In this document: in pieces, positions 5,018-9,318 of the stretch | Layout: every line of letters begins with the position of its first letter | Numbering within the stretch: the first letter of the stretch is position 1 | DNA from: Candidatus Planktophila sp. | Lineage (GTDB): Bacteria; Actinomycetota; Actinomycetes; Nanopelagicales; Nanopelagicaceae | DNA: 9,318 nt | Assembly (NCBI GenBank): GCA_030832135.1 | Contig: JAURJS010000039.1 | Span: 1 to 9,318 of the forward strand | Direction of reading: 5' to 3' | Program-made: the position numbers and the translations under genes | Notes under the pieces: generated by a model | Databases searched by the model: none | What the model saw: the letters and a program-made list of their open reading frames with translations, nothing else | Told to the model about the DNA's origin: nothing

Positions 5018-6501
5018 TGGCGCGCCCCTTTAATGAGTTCTCGTACTCGTTGAGCGATGCGGCAGAGCTACTTGGAGCAGAGAAGGTTAATTTCACTGAA
5101 CTCGTATTCACCGGTTTAACTCAGACAGATTCTGATATTCAACAAGGAGATATCTTCCTTGCCTACCCTGGTGCTAAATCACATGGCGCAAGGTTCATAG
5201 CTTCAGCAAAGGCGCGCGGAGCAGTTGCCGTTCTCACCGATCGAGCAGGTGCTGAAATCTCTCAAGAGCTACCGACTATTGTTGTTGGCGATGCACGCGA
5301 GGCAGGTGCAGTTCTAGCAGCAAGCTTCTATCGCTCACCAATTCGAGATCTGGCAAGCATTGGCATCACCGGCACTAACGGCAAGACGACTGTATCCACA
5401 CTGCTCTATCAATTGCTGAGCGCCGTGGGACGCGAGACAGGGTTGATTGGCACCGTTGAAACTCGTATCGGCTCTGAGGCGCTAAAGAGCAAGAGAACCA
5501 CCCCGGAGGCAGCTGATCTCCAAGCTCTCACTGCAACGATGCGCGAGCGTCACCTGCGCCATCTTGTGATGGAGGTTTCAAGCCACTCACTCGATCTCAA
5601 GCGGATGGTGGGCTCACACTTTTCCATTGTTGGTTTTACCAATCTCTCTCAAGATCACTTGGATCACCATAAGGATATGGAGAGCTACTTTGCTGCAAAA
5701 TCAAAGCTCTTCACCCATGAATACGCCGATTTAGGTTTTGTGAATATCGATGATGCTTATGGCTTGAGACTCTTTGAGTCAGGAAGCATCCCGATGATCT
5801 CGCTCTCACGTTCAAACCCAAAGGCGACCTGGCATTTCACATCAACTACTGCAACTCCTGCAGGAACAGAATTTACCGCTCGCGGAAAAGATGGCGTTCT
5901 CATCGAAGCGAAGACACCTCTGCGCGGTGGATTTAATCTTGATAATTTATTTCTTGTGATGGCGATTGCATATGAGTGTGGCGTTGACCCACTGGAAATG
6001 GCGACTCTAATCCCATCACTTCCTGGGGCACCTGGCCGTTTAGAGTCGGTATCACTTGGACAAGATTTCACCGCGCTCGTTGATTACGCCCATTCACCCG
6101 ATGCTGTCGTCAATGTTCTTGGCGCCATTCGCGAATTCACTTCTGGAAAAATTATTGGCGTTTTGGGCTGTGGCGGAGATCGTGATTCAAGTAAGCGATC
6201 ATTTATGGGCAAGGCTCTTCATGAAGGTTGTGATGTTGCAATCTTTACTAGCGATAATCCACGAAGCGAACTCCCGGCAGAGATTCTTAAGGAGATGACG
6301 GCGGGGCTATCAATAGTTGCTCCATCAACGATCATCGAAGATCGAGCCGCCGCTATTGAATTCGCCGTCTCTATCGCAGCAGCGGGGGATACCGTGGTTA
6401 TTCTCGGAAAAGGCCATGAGAGCGGACAGGAGATTCAAGGAGTAATTACCCCTTTCGATGATCGTCTTCAGCTCGCAGAAGCGATTGAGTCAAAGCGATG
6501 A
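5017..6501 (+). CDS. murE: UDP-MurNAc-L-Ala-D-Glu:meso-diaminopimelate ligase MurE
   Basis: A complete 494-residue cytoplasmic ligase that uses ATP to add the third residue of the stem peptide. Domain order is the UDP-sugar binding N-terminal domain (about 1-110), the ATPase domain with P-loop GITGTNGKTT (116-125), TTPEAADLQ (161-169), MEVSSHSLDLKR (185-196), FTNLSQDHLDHH (207-218) and the probable carbamoylated lysine K228 in YFAAKSKLF, then the C-terminal domain with DYAHSPDAV (356-364) and GCGGDRD. DNPR (413-416) is the motif that distinguishes diaminopimelate-adding enzymes from lysine-adding ones, so meso-diaminopimelate is the predicted substrate. GKGHE is at 464-468. The ATG overlaps the ftsI stop (TAATG) and has no strong Shine-Dalgarno sequence, so reinitiation after ftsI is likely. 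Its TGA overlaps the murF start. Confidence 0.96.
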   Translation: MARPFNEFSYSLSDAAELLGAEKVNFTELVFTGLTQTDSDIQQGDIFLAYPGAKSHGARFIASAKARGAVAVLTDRAGAEISQELPTIVVGDAREAGAVLAASFYRSPIRDLASIGITGTNGKTTVSTLLYQLLSAVGRETGLIGTVETRIGSEALKSKRTTPEAADLQALTATMRERHLRHLVMEVSSHSLDLKRMVGSHFSIVGFTNLSQDHLDHHKDMESYFAAKSKLFTHEYADLGFVNIDDAYGLRLFESGSIPMISLSRSNPKATWHFTSTTATPAGTEFTARGKDGVLIEAKTPLRGGFNLDNLFLVMAIAYECGVDPLEMATLIPSLPGAPGRLESVSLGQDFTALVDYAHSPDAVVNVLGAIREFTSGKIIGVLGCGGDRDSSKRSFMGKALHEGCDVAIFTSDNPRSELPAEILKEMTAGLSIVAPSTIIEDRAAAIEFAVSIAAAGDTVVILGKGHESGQEIQGVITPFDDRLQLAEAIESKR

Positions 6502-7889
6502 TAGATATGAAGGCGAGTGAGATCGCAGAGATCATCGGGGGAGAGCTCCATGGAGTTGACGCTCTCGTTACTTCGAGAGCTTTTCTCTCATCAACTCAAT
6601 GCACCGAAGACTCAATCTTCTTAGCGATCAAAGGCGAAAGAGTTGATGGCCATGATTTTGTCGCAGATGCCTTTGCACATGGCGCAGTTCTAGCAATCAC
6701 ATCTCAGGTAGTCGCTGAACGCTGCATTGTGGTCCCAGATGTGACTGTTGCAATCGGTTTATTAGCTGGCCATATCCGGAGCTCTTTAAAAGACCTCACC
6801 GTCATAGGCATTACCGGCTCTCAGGGAAAGACGACAACCAAAGAGCTTCTCGCCGCCATCTTAGGCACAAAGGCGGAGACAGTTTCACCGCAGGGAAATA
6901 ACAACAATGAACTCGGAGTTCCAATCACTCTCTTGCAGTGCACACCTGAAACCACATACTGCATCGTGGAGATGGGAGCACGTCATCAAGGAGATATTGC
7001 AAAACTTGCAGAGATTGCAAAGCCAAATATTGGAGTGGTTCTCAAAGTTGCAGCAGCACACCTTGGCGAATTCGGTTCGCTAGAGATCATTGCCAAGACG
7101 AAGTCAGAGTTGATTTCATCACTGTCAAACGATGGAGTTGCAGTACTTGGTCAATACGATCCAATGACTGCAGCGATGACCTCCCTGCATAGCGGAACCA
7201 CTCTCACATTCGGCGAGACTCCTGCCGCTGCCATCCGCGCAACTGATATCGAGCTACGTGATGGACGCGCTCACTTTGATTTAGTCACCCCTGAGGGAAG
7301 ATCCACCGTTGCGCTTCGCCAATATGGATTGCATCAGATTCCTAACGCACTAGCTGCAGCAGCAGTTGCCCACGCTCTTGGTTTCACATCAGATCAGATT
7401 GCTGGCGCACTCTCAACGGCGGAGGTCAAGGCGAAGTGGCGGATGGAAGTTCACACTCTCGATGACTTAGTAATTATTAATGACTCATACAACGCTAGCC
7501 CGGACTCAATGAAGGCAGCGATTGCAACTCTTGCTCATCTCTCGCAAGAGCGGGGTGGAGAGTCTTGGGCATTTCTCGGAAATATGCGCGAACTCGGCGA
7601 GTCATCTGCGCAAGCTCACGCAGAGATTGGCACCCTTGCCGCTACTGTTGGAATTGATCACCTGGTGACAATAGGAGCTCCAGATTATGCGGCAGATATT
7701 GTCGATAACTCTCAGATTGCTATCCATCCATGCGCCGACATCGATGAAGCTCTGACCTTTATTCAATATCTCAATCGCGGAGATGTAGTTCTCTGCAAAG
7801 CATCACGATCTGATGGACTTGAAGTTGTTGCACAAGAAATTGAGAGCGCTTGGTTAGCTAAGTTGAGAGAAGAAGGAGTCGAAGAATGA
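6498..7889 (+). CDS. murF: UDP-MurNAc-tripeptide:D-alanyl-D-alanine ligase MurF
   Basis: A complete 463-residue cytoplasmic ligase that attaches D-Ala-D-Ala to the UDP-MurNAc tripeptide, finishing the soluble precursor. Visible features are the P-loop GITGSQGKTT (104-113), QGNNNNELGVPITLL (132-146), VEMGARHQGDI (157-167), AAAHLGEFGS (185-194), IPNALAAAAVA (281-291), KWRMEVH (313-319), NDSYNASPDSM (328-338) and FLGNMRELGESS (359-370). All three Mur ligase domains are present. The ATG at 6498 overlaps the murE stop by four bases (ATGA). A second in-frame ATG at 6507 is also possible, as neither has a good Shine-Dalgarno sequence. Residue 183 is Lys in VVLKVAAAH, where most Mur ligases have Asn. 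The other nucleotide- and metal-binding motifs are intact, so I expect an active enzyme. Confidence 0.95.
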   Translation: MIDMKASEIAEIIGGELHGVDALVTSRAFLSSTQCTEDSIFLAIKGERVDGHDFVADAFAHGAVLAITSQVVAERCIVVPDVTVAIGLLAGHIRSSLKDLTVIGITGSQGKTTTKELLAAILGTKAETVSPQGNNNNELGVPITLLQCTPETTYCIVEMGARHQGDIAKLAEIAKPNIGVVLKVAAAHLGEFGSLEIIAKTKSELISSLSNDGVAVLGQYDPMTAAMTSLHSGTTLTFGETPAAAIRATDIELRDGRAHFDLVTPEGRSTVALRQYGLHQIPNALAAAAVAHALGFTSDQIAGALSTAEVKAKWRMEVHTLDDLVIINDSYNASPDSMKAAIATLAHLSQERGGESWAFLGNMRELGESSAQAHAEIGTLAATVGIDHLVTIGAPDYAADIVDNSQIAIHPCADIDEALTFIQYLNRGDVVLCKASRSDGLEVVAQEIESAWLAKLREEGVEE

Positions 7890-8944
7890 GAGAGATTTTG
7901 ATGGCGGGAGGCCTTGCCCTCTTCTTCTCACTCTTTGGTACTCCTCTGCTCATTAAAGCTTTGGTGCGTAAGGGATATGGCCAAGTCATCCGTGATGATG
8001 GACCATCTTCACATCACACAAAGCGCGGTACGCCAACTATGGGCGGAATCATCATCATCTTCTCTGTTATCGCCTCTTATCTGATCGCCCACTTGATCTC
8101 TGGAAACACAATAAGTACCTCTGCATTACTCATCATTGGCCTTGTCGTCGCAATCGGACTCCTGGGATTCATCGATGATTATGTGAAGATTTCTCGACAG
8201 AATTCAGGCGGCATCAGTGGCAAGCAGAAAATTGCAGGTCAAGTTCTCGCTGCATCAGTATTTGGTTATCTCGGCCTTCAATTTGCCGATAAAGATGGAT
8301 ACACGCCACTCAGTCTTCAACTCTCCACCGTTCGAGATACATCAATCACTCTTGGTGTTATTGCCGTTGTGATTTGGATTGCCTTTATGGTTACGGCCAC
8401 GAGCAATGGCGTGAACCTCACCGATGGCTTAGATGGTTTAGCAACAGGTGCTGCAGTCATGACCTTCATCGCGTATGTCCTTATCGGCGTCTGGGAGTTT
8501 GGACAGAGCTGCGCCGTCGTTGCTACAAGTAATTGCTATCAGGTGCGCGACCCACTCGATCTCGCTGTTCTCTCGGCGGCATTTGCCGGTTCGTGTACTG
8601 GCTTCCTCTGGTGGAATGCCTCACCTGCCAAGATATTTATGGGTGATACCGGCTCGCTCGCGCTCGGCGCTGCTCTTGCCGGAATTGCAGCCTCGCTTCG
8701 AATTCAATTGCTTTTAATTCCTCTCGGTGGCCTCTTTGTAATCATCACCCTCTCGGTAGTTCTCCAAGTTTTGTATTTCAAACTCACTGGCGGAAAGAGG
8801 CTCTTTAAGATGGCGCCGTTGCAACACCACTTCGAGCTTCTCGGGTGGGGTCAAGTGACCGTCGTATTACGTTTCTGGATTATCGCCGGACTCTGTGTGG
8901 CTATGGGGCTTGGCCTCTTCTATGCAGATTGGGTTGTTGGGTAA
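7886..8944 (+). CDS. mraY: Phospho-N-acetylmuramoyl-pentapeptide transferase MraY
   Basis: A complete 352-residue integral membrane enzyme that transfers phospho-MurNAc-pentapeptide from UDP to undecaprenyl phosphate, making lipid I on the cytoplasmic face. Hydrophobic segments fit the family's ten-helix layout. Signature loops are DDGPSSHHTKRGTPTMGG (37-54), GFIDDYVK (94-101) with the Asp pair D97-D98, NGVNLTDGLDGLATG (174-188) with D180 and D183, FMGDTGS (251-257) with D254, and PLQHHFELLGWGQ (311-323). Gln replaces the first His of the HHH motif; I recall the same form in other actinobacterial MraY proteins. An outside-facing loop holds two cysteines (C209, C217) before RDPLDLAVL, also an actinobacterial trait. 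The ATG overlaps the murF stop (ATGA), and AAGGAG at 7873-7878, seven bases before it, is a good ribosome binding site. Confidence 0.96.
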   Translation: MREILMAGGLALFFSLFGTPLLIKALVRKGYGQVIRDDGPSSHHTKRGTPTMGGIIIIFSVIASYLIAHLISGNTISTSALLIIGLVVAIGLLGFIDDYVKISRQNSGGISGKQKIAGQVLAASVFGYLGLQFADKDGYTPLSLQLSTVRDTSITLGVIAVVIWIAFMVTATSNGVNLTDGLDGLATGAAVMTFIAYVLIGVWEFGQSCAVVATSNCYQVRDPLDLAVLSAAFAGSCTGFLWWNASPAKIFMGDTGSLALGAALAGIAASLRIQLLLIPLGGLFVIITLSVVLQVLYFKLTGGKRLFKMAPLQHHFELLGWGQVTVVLRFWIIAGLCVAMGLGLFYADWVVG

Positions 8945-8955
8945 CGAGATCAACA

Positions 8956-9318
8956 ATGGCAACTGCAAACTATTACAGCGCGCTCTCTGAGAAGAGAGTC
9001 TTAGTCGCTGGAGCTGGAGTAACCGGTGTTGCGGTAGCGAAAGCGCTACTTGCACAAGGTGCCGAGGTTTGCTTTGCCGATGAGAAGGTCGTTGAAGTTG
9101 AGGGATTTACCGTTTTTCGCCCTGAAGATGTATCAATCCAAGACTTTGATGCGCTGATGGTTTCACCTGGTTGGCGCGAGGATCACCTCTTGGTGGCGGC
9201 AGCTCGCAAGAGCGGTGTTGAAATCCTCAATGAGATTGATTTCGCGTGGTCACTGAAGAGTGAAAAAGCGCCAACTCAGAAGTGGTTAGCGCTCACCGGC
9301 ACCAATGGCAAGACAACG
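8956..9318 (+). CDS. murD: UDP-MurNAc-L-alanine:D-glutamate ligase MurD, N-terminal part; 3' end outside the window
   Basis: The frame is open from ATG 8956 to the last base, giving 121 residues of a protein whose family is usually about 450-480 long. The N-terminal Rossmann-type UDP-binding domain is recognisable from KRVLVAGAGVTGVAVAKAL (13-31), followed by a DE pair at the end of the second strand (FADEK), VSPGWRED (71-78) and NEIDFAW. The fragment ends on the ATPase P-loop LTGTNGKTT (113-121). The SPGWR form and the place after mraY agree with actinobacterial MurD rather than MurC or MurE. MurD adds D-glutamate to UDP-MurNAc-L-Ala in the cytoplasm. It starts 11 bases after the mraY stop with only a weak ribosome binding site, so coupling to mraY is likely. 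The central and C-terminal domains cannot be seen. Confidence 0.93.
   Translation, partial: MATANYYSALSEKRVLVAGAGVTGVAVAKALLAQGAEVCFADEKVVEVEGFTVFRPEDVSIQDFDALMVSPGWREDHLLVAAARKSGVEILNEIDFAWSLKSEKAPTQKWLALTGTNGKTT

Noticed and set aside
7886..8944. Gln in place of the first His in the MraY HHH motif as an inactivating change.
   Set aside because: I recall the QHHFE form from other actinobacterial MraY proteins, and all catalytic Asp residues are present, so it looks like a lineage variant.
1..9318. Mobile elements, CRISPR arrays, tRNA or rRNA genes.
   Set aside because: No transposase-like frames, inverted terminal repeats, spaced repeats or tRNA-like folds were seen. The window is a conserved chromosomal operon.

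Overview
The window is the left half of an actinobacterial division and cell wall (dcw) cluster, with every gene on the + strand. The assignment to Actinobacteria rests on four things: a DUF3040 membrane protein between a dinB-type polymerase and mraZ; actinobacterial-looking sequence details in MurF, MraY (PLQHHFELLGW) and MurD (SPGWR); a DNPR motif in MurE that points to meso-diaminopimelate peptidoglycan; and a structured leader in front of rsmH. The moderate GC content and compact overlapping genes would fit a small-genome freshwater lineage such as the Nanopelagicales (acI). That narrower placement is inference.

Layout: the window opens inside the C-terminal part of a DNA polymerase IV gene (dinB, 2-541). 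A small DUF3040 protein (560-919) and a strong intrinsic terminator (938-969) follow. The 186-base region up to mraZ is G-rich and C-poor on the + strand. It carries an 11-base tandem repeat (989-1010) and a 10-bp-phased row of TGG-containing boxes (1057-1103) that looks like the MraZ operator. mraZ (1156-1587) encodes the cluster's own repressor.

Between mraZ and rsmH lies a 271-base non-coding stretch, the most interesting part of the window. An A-rich section with a second, unrelated 11-base tandem repeat is followed by a GC-rich RNA fold (1680-1789). It has a long outer stem, a second stem and a perfect 9-bp apical hairpin. The 8-base apical loop can pair along its whole length with the rsmH ribosome binding site (1849-1856, one G-U pair). 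Seven of its bases are also perfectly complementary to a sequence overlapping the mraZ ribosome binding site. This suggests a cis-acting translational switch, and it may belong to the actinobacterial mraW RNA motif family, which I could not check.

From rsmH onward the genes are packed: rsmH (1859-2800), an ftsL-like gene (2800-3222), ftsI (3215-5017), murE (5017-6501), murF (6498-7889), mraY (7886-8944) and the start of murD (8956-9318, cut by the window end). Neighbours overlap by 1 to 8 bases, or are 11 bases apart at mraY-murD, so they are very probably one translationally coupled operon. The products methylate 16S rRNA (RsmH), help build the septal synthase (FtsL, FtsI), and carry the peptidoglycan precursor from UDP-MurNAc through the stem peptide (MurD, MurE, MurF) to lipid I (MraY).
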